Of a DNA stretch of 64,000 nt, positions 39,004 to 50,500 are shown piece after piece. This stretch comes from Aphelocoma coerulescens (Eukaryota > Chordata > Aves > Passeriformes > Corvidae). Every line of letters begins with the position of its first letter. Within the stretch, counting starts at the first letter, position 1. The stretch covers positions 4,836,924-4,900,923 of the forward strand of contig NC_091023.1 of assembly GCF_041296385.1 (NCBI RefSeq), given 5' to 3'. The translations under genes were made by a program, and so were the position numbers. The notes beneath the pieces are model-generated. The model was not told the DNA's origin. It did no database searches and saw only the letters and a program-made list of their open reading frames with translations.

Positions 39004-40589
39004 GTTAGTTACAGGATATTCTGCTGGCCTCAAAACCTGGGAGGTGGCTGTGGCCTGCCTGGCTGGGAGCACCCAGGGACATCCCTGATGGAGATGCAGC
39101 TGCTGCTTGGGGTAAGCTCACCTCAGCCCCCATGCTCCTGGCCCCAGAAAGCTCAGGAGACTTTCCAGGGGTTGCTCGTTTTGACTTTACCTGTCATATT
39201 TTGCAAAATGCATGGCTAATTTTGGTATATAAAATACATGGAGGATTGGGTAGTATCAATGTTGCATCCACCATAGTCAGTCAGTTTAAGCCCAGCATTG
39301 TTGGTCTGAAACTTTCCCAGCTTGCACCTTAAAAATCATCACGTCTCTTGAAATTGTTTATGCAGATACATTGGAGTTTTTATGTGCTCTGTGAGTCTGG
39401 AGCCTGTTAGAGATGCCTCGAAAACTCTGAAACCCAGTGAGATGCTCTGTCACTCCCAGGAGGCTGGGTCTGTGCCAGCCAGCTGGGACCAGCTCTGGTT
39501 TGTGGTTAGTGACTGCTCACAGCATATGGGGTGGAGGGACACTCTCAGCTCTATTGAAATTGAGGAAACATTGAGTTCACTGCAATGCACTGTAGTAGAA
39601 CTGCAACAGGAGAGAGGCACAAATAAAGGTATTTTTAGGAATACAACCCAAGTAAAGTATGGCAGTTGCATTTTGCAACCACAAGGAGGACAGGGAATGC
39701 AGCAGCGGGAGGAGGGAATGCAGTAACAGATGCAAAGCCCGTTCTCTAAGCTGCTGGAAGCTCAGGAAGATGTGGAGCTGCTAAGCCTTGCACAGGGAAA
39801 TCTAGTTCCCTAACTTGTTCTGGTACAGAATTTCAGTAAAAGTGGATAGGGTTAAGTATACATGATGTACTGCAAGCACAGTCAACATAGCATGCTGTGT
39901 AGAAAAGCAATGCATACTCTGACATTAGCTGATGGGTTGAAATTGCAGTTTTGTTTTCATTCCTTCCCCAGTTCAGAGGCTAAAAAACCCACCATCCCTC
40001 AGCAGTAAAAACAAAATGTGCATAAAGCAGGGATACTGTTTTACAAAATGTACTGTGGTCCTTCTGACTAGAAGTTTAATTTCCTGCAAACATGCAAGAT
40101 TGTCTGCCTTTAGGAGGCAGAGCTAGTTGTGGTCATTTAGTGTCTTTGTCAAAGCAAACTTATTGATTGCACCCAACTGCTCTGAAGCAATTCATAAACA
40201 GGAAATACCAATACAGCAATCAGTAGCATTTTGCCCAGAGCAACATCTGTGCTCCATGCAGCTTAGGCTAACACTAAGCAGTGCAAATCTGTTGATAACA
40301 CAATGTCAAATGGTAAATCTGGATAAGTGTTGCATATATCCAAGATTAAGCACGTCTGAGTCAAAGCCTACAACTCCATTAGAAAGAAATAGGTCTTAAC
40401 TTTAATCTTCGTATAGTGCTGTTAGTGTGGAGTTACTTTGCTGATTTTGCAGACCTTACATCACACTTATCAAATGGTAACTGAGATGCCCAAGGTATGT
40501 CAACCTGAGCTGTCTACACTCCATCTTAATGAGAAGTGTTGAATAAAGGCTAGTAAACATGTCAAGACAAAATAATTACACTTAATATG
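39004..40589. other. Non-coding DNA between the CR1 copy and the PLEKHB2 3' end
   Basis: No recognisable gene or repeat. It includes a short direct repeat around 39691-39722 (GGGAATGCAG twice). It may contain the real PLEKHB2 transcript end if the distal signal is not used. Confidence 0.55.
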
Positions 40590-40592
40590 AAT

Positions 40593-40598
40593 TTTATT
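40593..40598 (-). terminator. Candidate PLEKHB2 poly(A) signal (distal)
   Basis: AATAAA in gene sense is followed within about 40 bases by a T/G-rich stretch (TTTTGTCTTG), the usual downstream element. It would define a long 3' UTR isoform. Confidence 0.4.
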
Positions 40599-42166
40599 GC
40601 TATGATTATTTTGCTATAAATTAATGAGAATGAGGACATACAGTAAAAGCTGCAGTAAAGACAGTAATGCGCAAGAACATAAAGGTTCTGGAGGGGAAAC
40701 TTGTTGCATGCTACCCTCCATGACTTACACAGTCTTATGCTGAGGAGGAAAAGCACAAACACATCTGAGGAGCACGAGTGTGAATTTTCTCCTCTACTGC
40801 ACTTGCGTAGCTGGTTCCATCACCTACTGAATGTTCACTGAAGAGCAAACCAAAGTAAGCCAGTGTTGGATGACATGCAGGGTAGCTCCATCTAGACTTG
40901 TTTGGAATGTGCTCCGGCTCTGGGGAAGATGCGTCTTTGCTGGAAGTCAGTGCAGTTGTTCTGTACAGAAACACTTCCCACCCCCTCCTCCCTAGTCCAT
41001 AAGCCTTTACCCACTCACTAGAAGAGACTGGCTCTCCCTCAAATTCATGCAAAAGAAGCCAACAGCTATGCTTTCACATGTAACTAAGAATGTGGGAGGG
41101 GGCCCTGGTTCACCTCCTTAATGTGGTCAGACTTACCAGAAGGCTGAGCATTCGCACCCCACTCTCAGGAAGCCTGGCTCTGTCCAGTTGTCCATAACTG
41201 AGAGCCCAAAAGTAACTAGTCCCAGATGAACGTGTAGACTCGTGACCTCCACAAGCACTGGCACTGACTTCTGAACAGACTGTCAGTGCTGTACAACAGA
41301 TTTACCCTTATCTGACAGTGTACACTGCACAAAAACAGTGGCACTGTGGTACCTGTGAACCTCCCATAGCTTTAGGGGGCTTAAGTATTGGGCCCAAAGC
41401 AGGAAAGTGTGAGCTTGGGAACTATGCAAATATAACTGGAATTACAGTTATGAATAGCACCATTCAGAAACAAACTATCATTTCCATCTGCTTTGAAAAT
41501 TATCTTGCCACACCTGCTGCCTCTTCCCATCACTATGGTATCACTGGTCTGCAGAACCTGGCATGGCAGTCCCTCCAAGCCCCAAATCCCATCTCCTTCA
41601 GCTTACAGCAGCATCCACACCAACTGCAGATACATGAAGTGCAGAGCTGGGCAGAGAAAAGCTATTGAGTCACGACTGTGTATCCAGCCAGACATTATTG
41701 TAGATCTGACCAAAGCTCCACTCTGTTCCTGAGCAACAGGAGACAGGGGCATGTCTTCAGGAAGCAAATCTGAGCTTCAGCAACCAGTGACTTTAGGTAG
41801 CAATCCCCATGCTGCTGCTTTGTGCACCAGGATGTTGCCACTTCTGTCTCTGCAGTAAGATCAGAAAGGCTACAAGCACCTGCAGTGAGATAACTTTGCT
41901 CTTGATTTCATGTTCTAGCAGAGTTTTGTACATTTGTTTTCTGGCTTCTAAATGCCTATGCTTCAGAGATAGAAAAGTAGTTCATGATTTTTGTATAAAA
42001 GCAGCCTATTGTTTCCAAGCCAAAACTAGAGTCTTTGGCTTCAATTTGTGTTTTTCCATTGTGAAGGGTAAGGTTATTTTCTTAATGGAGAATTACTTCA
42101 ATTTTAACTTTTAAAAAGATAATTTCTTTTGAAGTTCAACCCAGGAATGTTTTGCAATCAACAGTC

Positions 42167-42172
42167 TTTATT
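42167..42172 (-). terminator. Candidate PLEKHB2 poly(A) signal (second)
   Basis: A second AATAAA in gene sense, about 145 bases beyond the first, is followed by T-rich DNA. Confidence 0.35.
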
Positions 42173-42311
42173 TTATATGCTTTACTTTAAGAAACTGGGG
42201 ACCTAGACAGAATTATCTCCTGAAAACACAAAAGACGTGTTCCCCTGCTGTGACTAACAGTTCTTCTGAAAAAAAAAGCCCAAACCAAAACAAAAAACCC
42301 AGCTGATTCAC

Positions 42312-42317
42312 TTTATT
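42312..42317 (-). terminator. Candidate PLEKHB2 poly(A) signal (proximal)
   Basis: The plus strand reads TTTATT, which is AATAAA in the sense of the gene. It is the first canonical hexamer after the stop. Cleavage would fall about 15-25 bases further left. Confidence 0.4.
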
Positions 42318-44122
42318 ACCCTTTCCCAATCATTATAAAATTCAAAAAATCATACGATGCCCAATTGTTTTATTCTCCCCTACTCCTTACAAGTTAAGAA
42401 TCACAGAGAAAGGAGATGGAGGCAGATTCTGCAGAACTCACTATTGCAAAGCACAAACCAAACAGCAGCGTAGACCTGTAATCAAATTCATCTCTTAAAG
42501 GGCTTTTTAAAAGGGTAGACATGTTTGTTCACTTACATTCCCATCCCTTTCTGACTTCAAGGCTACCAGGTCTCTAAGAGAGCTTCAGTAATGTACTGCA
42601 ATTTCTTTTGGTTTGGACTAGCAATAGGAAACTTTGACTTTAGTCCTCTTTGGCACTTCCAGACTGTCCTTTCAGTACATCTGACTGGCAGAACATGCAC
42701 AGCTTGTGTTAAACTGTGAAAGGACATGCATGCACATTGGTGTACAGCTCAGAGCCAGTCTCTTGAAAGCAGTTTACCTCCCCTGGATCAGGCCCACTCT
42801 AGTAAAGCAGCCACAATTAAATCTGTCTGTTTACTGCCTGTGATTCCACTTGGTTGAGTTAGTCCTAAGGGTGATGAAAGCCTCGTGCTTCCCCTGTCTG
42901 TTACCCAAACTCTTGTCCAGGACCTCTGTTGCTTACATAAGTAGGATAGAGCCAGCAGAGTTTTAGGATGAAATGGAGAAGATTGGGACTTCAGCTAAAT
43001 TTATATGGATGCAAGTTCTCAACTATTTTATCTTTCCTGACATGAAACCCTGTGAACTATAAGGAAATTAACCTTTTTCTGAATGGAAGCATAAGTAAGA
43101 CTTAATATTAAAACAGTATGTGAATACAGGAAGTTAAAAGTGGAAGTATAAAAATAAGTCCTCTTACTATAAGAACTCAACTTAGGCACCCTGCCTCATT
43201 TACCTGAATAAGAAAGCCCATGCATTTCTTCAGAGCTTTCTTTCCCTGCCAAGCACAGCTCAGCACATAACAGGCCATGTAACATATAAAACAGCTGCAC
43301 CCCAGGGGACAGTCTGCAGCACACTGTGTATAGGAACCACACATATAAGCAAAGCCAGACAGGTTCCTTGGAGTGTTTTCCTCAACAAGTCATGGAGTGG
43401 AGACCTGCTGAATTGTGAGGGGGAAATGTGCATACAACAAACCCACGGTCAGCTGCACTCAAAATTAGTTGCAAATAAGGAATCTGGTTCAGGAAACCTT
43501 GGTGGCTAAGAGGCAGGCATCCTATCCTAGCCCTGGCAAGGCAGCTGATATCATAGTGCCTGTGTGCAAGCTCTACTTGTGTTGCTTGTCTCTCCCCTCC
43601 TGACTGTTCCTGCCTGCAGAGGGGCTGGGAGGCCCAACAGAGCAAGGGCTGTTCAAGTTAGTTCTCCTCCTGCAGACTGCAGAGCGATGGCAGTAGCAAG
43701 CACAGACACCTGCAAAGCTAAAGATCTGTTCCTTCCATCTGACCAGAGAAGAGTCTTCCAGGATAAAGAGGGAGACAGAACAACAAACACTGGTCTTCCT
43801 TGCCACTGGTCCTTCACAGTTCTGGGAGAATAAAAGAATTGAGGAGTGTTGCCACTTCTTAGTGGTTTGCTCATACATTCTCAAAGACAAGTTCACCTAG
43901 ATGGTGTGAGAGGCAGGTATAGGACTCCACCTAAGAAAACACACTACCATCTGCAGGCAAGTCTGAAAACAACAAAAAAACCCTCGAGCATGGCAGACTG
44001 TCTAATGCCAAGGAATTTCTGCTGAGCTATATGTTTTTCCAGGGAATGTTTAAAAGCCAGTAGTATGTGTACTACATATGCAGGACTCCTGTTAAACTCT
44101 TATCTGAAATAGATCTTAGACA

Positions 44123-44149
44123 CCCCCCCCACAAAAAAATTTTTTTTTC
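44123..44149. repeat. C8 / A7 / T9 homopolymer cluster
   Basis: Three adjoining homopolymer runs in the PLEKHB2 3' UTR region; on the transcript this is A9, T7 and G8. The A/T part can fold back on itself. Confidence 0.7.
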
Positions 44150-44456
44150 CTATGGTGTTTACAATAACAGCCTGTTCATAAAGCAGGTGACTGCTACCAC
44201 GTGACACTGGTGCTCATATTGATCCTTCTAATTCTGAACATCAGACCAGAATTCAAGAGCAGCACATGCCATCTCCAACCACTTAACTAAATGGTGCCTT
44301 TAAACTCTCATTAAGACAGTTAAGAATCAGTTATTAAGATGTCACTACTGAAAAATAACTATTGCATTTTTCAAAGTTTAACAGTAAACAACATTGCCAA
44401 TATATTATTGCACACAATAAAGGGGTTTGGAACTACAGAGATAAGGAAAGGGTAAT

Positions 44457-44593
44457 CTAGAAGACCCAAAATAATGATCCCAGAGCCATTCCAGTTGCTG
44501 CTCCAGCCAGCATGCCCAGTGCAAGATCTCCATCGCTGTCACGGTAACGCTCTCGAATGATGACGTGGTTTGCAGGGGGCTGGCCATAAGGTC
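44457..44593 (-). CDS. PLEKHB2: PLEKHB2 exon 8 (C-terminal anchor and stop)
   Basis: After a TTTCCTAG acceptor the exon encodes residues 180-224: a PPANHVIIRERYRD segment, an acidic spacer, then the hydrophobic anchor LALGMLAGAATGMALGSLFW. The stop TAG is at 44457-44459. The exon continues into the 3' UTR. The anchor has GxxxG/AxxxG-like small-residue spacing, a pattern often seen in packed membrane helices. Confidence 0.96.
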
Positions 44594-47500
44594 CTAGGAA
44601 ACAAGAGGTTGTTGGGAGGAGGGCAAAAATAATGTGTATCTTAATACCATACATTGTCATTTCAAAACAGGCTCATTCTTTCACCTTCCTTCAACCGAAT
44701 ACTAAGATTTTGCCAGCTACACAGGTAGAATACCTGCTTTGGATTCAACCTCCACATTAATTAAATCCAAGGGCCTAGCAACATTTCTAGCCTTGTAACA
44801 GCTTAATATCTGTGAGGAAAACTCATCACAAATGTAAAAGTGAACATTGTTCTGCAAAGAACCTATGAATTATCATTCTATGAAACACTTTGTGGATTTA
44901 ATGTAAGAAATGGTCTAAGAATTGATTTAGCCTTGAAGTTAAGGCAAATAGTTTTAGTTCCTCCCCCTTACACCCTCCCCTCAAAAAAATCTTTGGCAGG
45001 TCTCAAGCCAGTAATTTGTCTGAAACTGTGCATCAGTTATTTACATTTACTGCCTGCTGCAATTCAGCCTTCACATCCTGAACTGATCTGTGGAGTGGTG
45101 ACAGCTGCTACATTTCTGTTCAGATGAAAATTGGCCAGTAGTAAGAAATTAACCTTGGACTCAAGAAGCCACCAATTGACCCTTCCTCTGTAACTGACTT
45201 GTACAAGCTTCACCTGTCATGTTTTCTGATTTAGCTCCTACCTGCAAAGCAAACATAACAGTTCTGTTTTCCCTTCCAGACATTTCAGGGAGATTAAATA
45301 TTCTTGAAAATCCCACAATGGTGTTTTGTAACAGATTCTTAAGTAATCCAACTAAATACAACTAGGAAAGGCTTTCACTGACTCAATGCATGACTCTCCC
45401 CCCTGAGAAGGATTATGTCACTGTAGAGAATGAGCAATGGAGCTGAAAGTACAGGGTTTAAGTGAGTTGCTGGGGTGAACCTGAACCCTAAGGTTTAGTT
45501 GCAGTGACCCTGGTGAAGGAAAACATTGAGCCTTGGTTACTATGCCCAACCAGAACCTAGTATCTTAACACACTGGACTTGCAAACTGCTGAGGGGAGTT
45601 ACTGTTTGATGCTGCATTGTTATCATATGGGTTTGGCTTGATTTCCAAGGCCTGCTGGAAGTTTTTAAAAACAGTTCTTGGGTTTTTAAGAAGCTGCTGT
45701 TTTTCAGAACCAACAGAACACACCTTCCTCATCTGTATCTTAGGACTTCAGTAACTTAGATGAAGAAAACTTTAAAAGCTTTAAAGGCTGATGCACCTCA
45801 CTTATAAAAAAAAAATTGAAAAGGCACATGAAATAACCTGGAAAATGTCAAATAGAAAACAAAATCTCCCTCAAAACTGAAATAAAAAATTCTCAGTAGA
45901 GATTCTTGTTTGCAGAGTCAGATCATAAACAATGAGTTTTCTCATTTTTATTACCCACACAACTCTAAAGCCCCGGTTCCTTAGGACTGGGGCTCTGTGC
46001 AAAACTAACCCTAAATTAAGGTGACTATGACTAAAAGCACACCCTACAATTTTAATCTTTGCTTCCGGTTTTGGAGACTGAAAGCTACACAAAGCTGAAC
46101 AGAGCAACAGAAGACTTCACATGGCTGAAATGCTGCCTTACAGCATTTCCAGCACACAGGGAAGGAACAAGCTACAACCTTGTTCTGGGAGTGTATTTAC
46201 CTTTGAAACTTGCATTTAAATAATTAAACTAGGTATAAGAGCAGTGGATGAATTAAAAGCTCCGTCAATGCCCAATATGGAGTATTGAATCACAAAATCA
46301 CATCTTCTTCTGGCTCTTGTACCTTTCCTTAGAAAACATGCTGTAGTTAGAGAGTTCTGTATGCTTCAAAGAATTTATAAAGTAATGTAACTATGCTGAG
46401 ATCACACTGGGAAAGTTAAATCCCTTGATACCAATTTCACTGCACTACCTTTGTTGTGAAAGGGTGAATGGACTTGGTTCCAGTTATAGGTCAGGTTTCT
46501 TTCTTTGTGTGCAGGAGTGGTGGCTGGTAAAGGATGGTGATTAGTAGAGCTAAAGCCAGAAAGATTGACTCAAATAGCTTCTGTGGGAAGGTGGAGGATA
46601 TGGCTGACACTGATTACCTTGGTATGGATACTGATAGGGAACAGCATAGGCTTGTCCATTGGAGGCATAGAAGATCTGAGGGCCCACGGGGGGATACGCA
46701 CCATTGTACTGATCGTAGCCGTAGCCATAAACCTGGTGAAATTAAACATGTCTGTTATACAAGAACACTTTGCTATGGATCCAATTAAGCACACTGGTCA
46801 ACTTGCCTTCGTTTCTAGTGTAGTTAAAGTTTCACTAAAATATCCAGTCTGTACTGCTATAGCCAATCTACTCCCCAGAATGGATTCAGAACAGCTGCTT
46901 GAAAAAATAAGCATTCCTAAGCAGCATTTGCTCTCTCCCTTTCCTGGACAGGCAATAGCAGAGGCAGGGCCTGGATCATCAGGCAGAGCCACAGCAGCCC
47001 TGCCAAGCTTCTCCTCTCTGTCCTCATGCCAACAGCAGCTCTCTAGGGAGCTTGGAAGTGCCAGTGATGCCTTGAGGTGGCTACCTGAAAACAGAGGCTA
47101 GACAAGAATAAGAGAATAAAAGTCGAGATTTATTTGGAGGGCCTTCAAAGGTACACCCTGGGCAGTCAAAAGGCTACACCCAAGATGGACCCTGGGTCAT
47201 GGGTTCTTCACACTTTTCTAAGTTTGGCCCATTTGTGTATCAGGGTTAATTCTCCAATTATAACTTCAGTTAATGATGTAATTACCCCAAGTTCGCCCCT
47301 CCTCTTCAGAGGCTTTTAGTTTACACATTTTGGGGCCTGGGACAATCGAGGTGTCCTTGAAAAGCAAACCTAGAGAGGCTTTGTTATGTCTAACCAGCAT
47401 GAGAGAGCAGAAGTTAACAGCCACACAAAACGTCAGAGTTACACACTAGGCAGTAGAGGATTTGAAAAACATCTAAGTTAAAACCTAAGGCATCACCAGG

Positions 47501-50500
47501 AAGGCAGCAGCTGATCTCAAAAAAACTCCAACCAACCCTCCTAGAGGGTTCTCTGCAAGCAGATGTCAGATTAGAGACAAACACTCTATAGCTGCATGTT
47601 TTAGAAGTAATTTTTTTCTCCAAAAGAGGAGGCTGCACAGAGGAAGCTTCCAGCACCACAACTAGTTCTTAACAAGAGTGAGAGGCTGGAGCAGAGCACA
47701 TACAGTGCAACAAGCAATACTCCTGCAAACTATCCCCTCACATATTACAGCACATCACTAAGCACATCCAGAAATCCCTGAAATATCCTGGTTTGGTCCC
47801 AAAGCTGCTCCTTCACTGCAAAAAAACTGTGTATCCAGGAACTAGAGTTACTGTGTTGCTATGACATCTTGGTACAACAAAATCCTAATGTGTTAAAAGT
47901 GATGGCTCCAGTCATTACACCCTATTTTTACAGCTCCTGATCTCATACCCTTGCAGTGCTTGCACAACATGAAAATGCAGTCACACCTCCTTATGTTAGA
48001 AGCTGTACAGCCAATGTATTTCAAGATCAGCCAAATACATTCTGCCCTCTCTGAAGCTTTATTTTCCAAGTTCAATGAGCAGCCACCCCTTTATACACCT
48101 CCCAAACAAATGTGCCTCATCCCTTTCAAAGGAAATCCATTTCAAGTAAGAGCAGCAATAGATAGATAGTGCCTTACTCTCTCCTGCTATACAAGCTTTA
48201 AAGCTGGGTATAACAGTACATTGCAGCACTTTGTGAGTGCTTGAAGGAGGCTGTTCCTGCTGCCTCACTCATGTGAATGCTTCCTGACTGCAACTCTTAC
48301 CTCAGGTGATGGTGTGGCATAAGCTGTGTAGGGAGGAGGGGCCGAAGAAATGGCTGTCTCATCATACATCACATCAGATCCCACGTAGCCCTAAACACCA
48401 TGGATAGATAGCAGTTACCACCTTTTCCTACAGACAGCCAGTTAGAGTAGTCTAAGGATTAAAACTTAATGACCCCAAAGAAAAAGTAACCTTTAGCCAT
48501 GCTGCATGTTAAGAAAGCAGTGAGCACCTTGTAAAGGCTGCAAAAAGAAAGTACCTGGAGAGTACATGTGGGAGAATAGAAATACCTGGTCAACCACAAA
48601 AAGGAGCCATAATTTTTTTCTCTCGGTGTGTGCCACAGACATGTGTATGTGTACATGCAAGCACACTGGCTCCTTCCAACACTTCATAGCTTCAGATTTA
48701 GAAATTAGCCTCCTGTTTATCTTCTGTCTTCAGATAAAGAAATCTTCACAACTAAGCTGGCACCCTAGAGTGGTATCACCACATTCTGCAGAAGCAGGTA
48801 AAGGACACAAATGCAGTAGGCAAAAGTGGTACCTGAGGCAAAGGTGGTAACACTTGAGTCCATTTAGAATAAGTTCTCAAAGACAATTAAGATTTCTTAC
48901 ACTATCCTTGTATTCTTGCCCCTAATATCCAAAATCTACAGTGATGCTCTTGTTTTCTTTTCCAAGGCAAAAGCCAACTCCCATTCTTTAATTCACAAGG
49001 GAACATTTTAATAACTCAACAGCAAATGTTCTATTATCTCTTGGACTGATGAAATCATGACATTTGAGGACATAATATGGTTATACCGCAAGTCAAACTC
49101 ATTATGAAGATTTTAAGGATTGCTTGAAACACTGTTAAAATACTGTATGAAGTGGCATTTCCATCACCTGAGAAATCTGCTCACATCTTAGCAGTAAATG
49201 TGTCCCGCCCTGTCACAGGGATCTCTGTACAAGCGATGCACAAGCCTGCAAACACCTGTAAATGATACAGTCTCAAAGCTAAGGTGATCACCTTAGCTAT
49301 TCCAGTCAAGTTAGGAGGCACTGCTGGATGCTTGGAATTTTTGAAGTCTGTCACACACCTACAGACTCAAACCCACTTACCCAGTTAGTCCAAGTCCTTG
49401 TTCGACACATTTAATAGCTTTAGAAAGTGTTAATTTATGTAACTGCTTGTGTAGAGGGCTACCTGCTGTACTTTGAGTAGCAGGGATCTGCCTTGGCTGA
49501 CCAAGGTCAGCACTGACATATTCTGAACCATCTAGCAAGGCTGGCACCTCTATCAGAGGCATGAAAATAACAGTTCCCATTTCCTGAAACCAGGAGTCAC
49601 CATCTCACACACAGGCGAGATAAAGCCCCTAAAACTAGAGCAGACAGACCATGAGTGTTGTGTCCTCTGCATGAGGACAAAGCCTTCACTTCTCATTTAA
49701 GGCCACAGGCAGTGTAGCATGGCTGCAGTCAGAGACAATCGTGTCTGGGGTAGTTTTGTCATGACAAGTGTTTGCTTTGGGTAGCTACAAATCTAAGTTA
49801 TATCATCTGACAGATGTCCCAGTATAGTGGCAATGTTAATGTGACCCATCACAAACTGAGATAACCTTCTACAAAACACAGCATTTCCCCTGAAACAGAA
49901 ACACCTCGGGTTGGTTCAGTCTAGTCATCCAAGGAAAGCTAGTGCTGCAGAGTACTCTGGAAGGCAGTCTAGAGGAAAAACAAATTAGCAATACCCACAA
50001 GTGGATAGATGTGGCTGCCCAAAGATACAGTTCTCCAGAAGACTCACAAAGAGGCTTCTATGATTCCTGATACTCTCCACAGCTAGCATGGCAATGGTAA
50101 TACAATCCTCCTCAGCATGCCTGCACTCTCCTCCAAGCATCTCACTCTTCCCCACGTCTCTGCCAAGAAGCATCCCACAGTGTGATGGTTCTACATTAAC
50201 AAACAGCTGCTGTGTAGTAAGCTTCCTTCAGCACTGCACCCACCTGGGAGGCAACAAACACTAGGAGTGAAAAGTTCATTTTTGCTGGTTGCAGAAGATT
50301 TGCTTGTTGCCTACAGCCTCAGTGCCCACAGACCAGCTTTCCAAACATTCACTTCCACCCAGAGAAATCACTCCTTAAAAAGATTATTTTCCACACAGCG
50401 TGTATTTGCCTGGACTTGGCTGCAAGGATGACACATGCTTGTGATCCAGAGAATCATTCCTCTTCCCACCCACAAGCTTTACTATCACACTCATGACCCT

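Larger units (their letters stand above)
40590..44456 (-). other. PLEKHB2: PLEKHB2 3' UTR, extent uncertain
   Basis: No AATAAA is found on the minus strand close to the stop codon. The first canonical hexamers downstream are at 42312-42317, 42167-42172 and 40593-40598, which would give 3' UTRs of about 2.1, 2.3 and 3.9 kb. The block has no interspersed repeat I can recognise and no convincing open frame, which suits a long vertebrate 3' UTR. Where the transcript ends is an inference. Confidence 0.5.

Noticed and set aside
46565..47101. 178-codon plus-strand open frame
   Set aside because: It runs antisense across PLEKHB2 exon 7 and into the LTR; the coding strand there is clearly minus.
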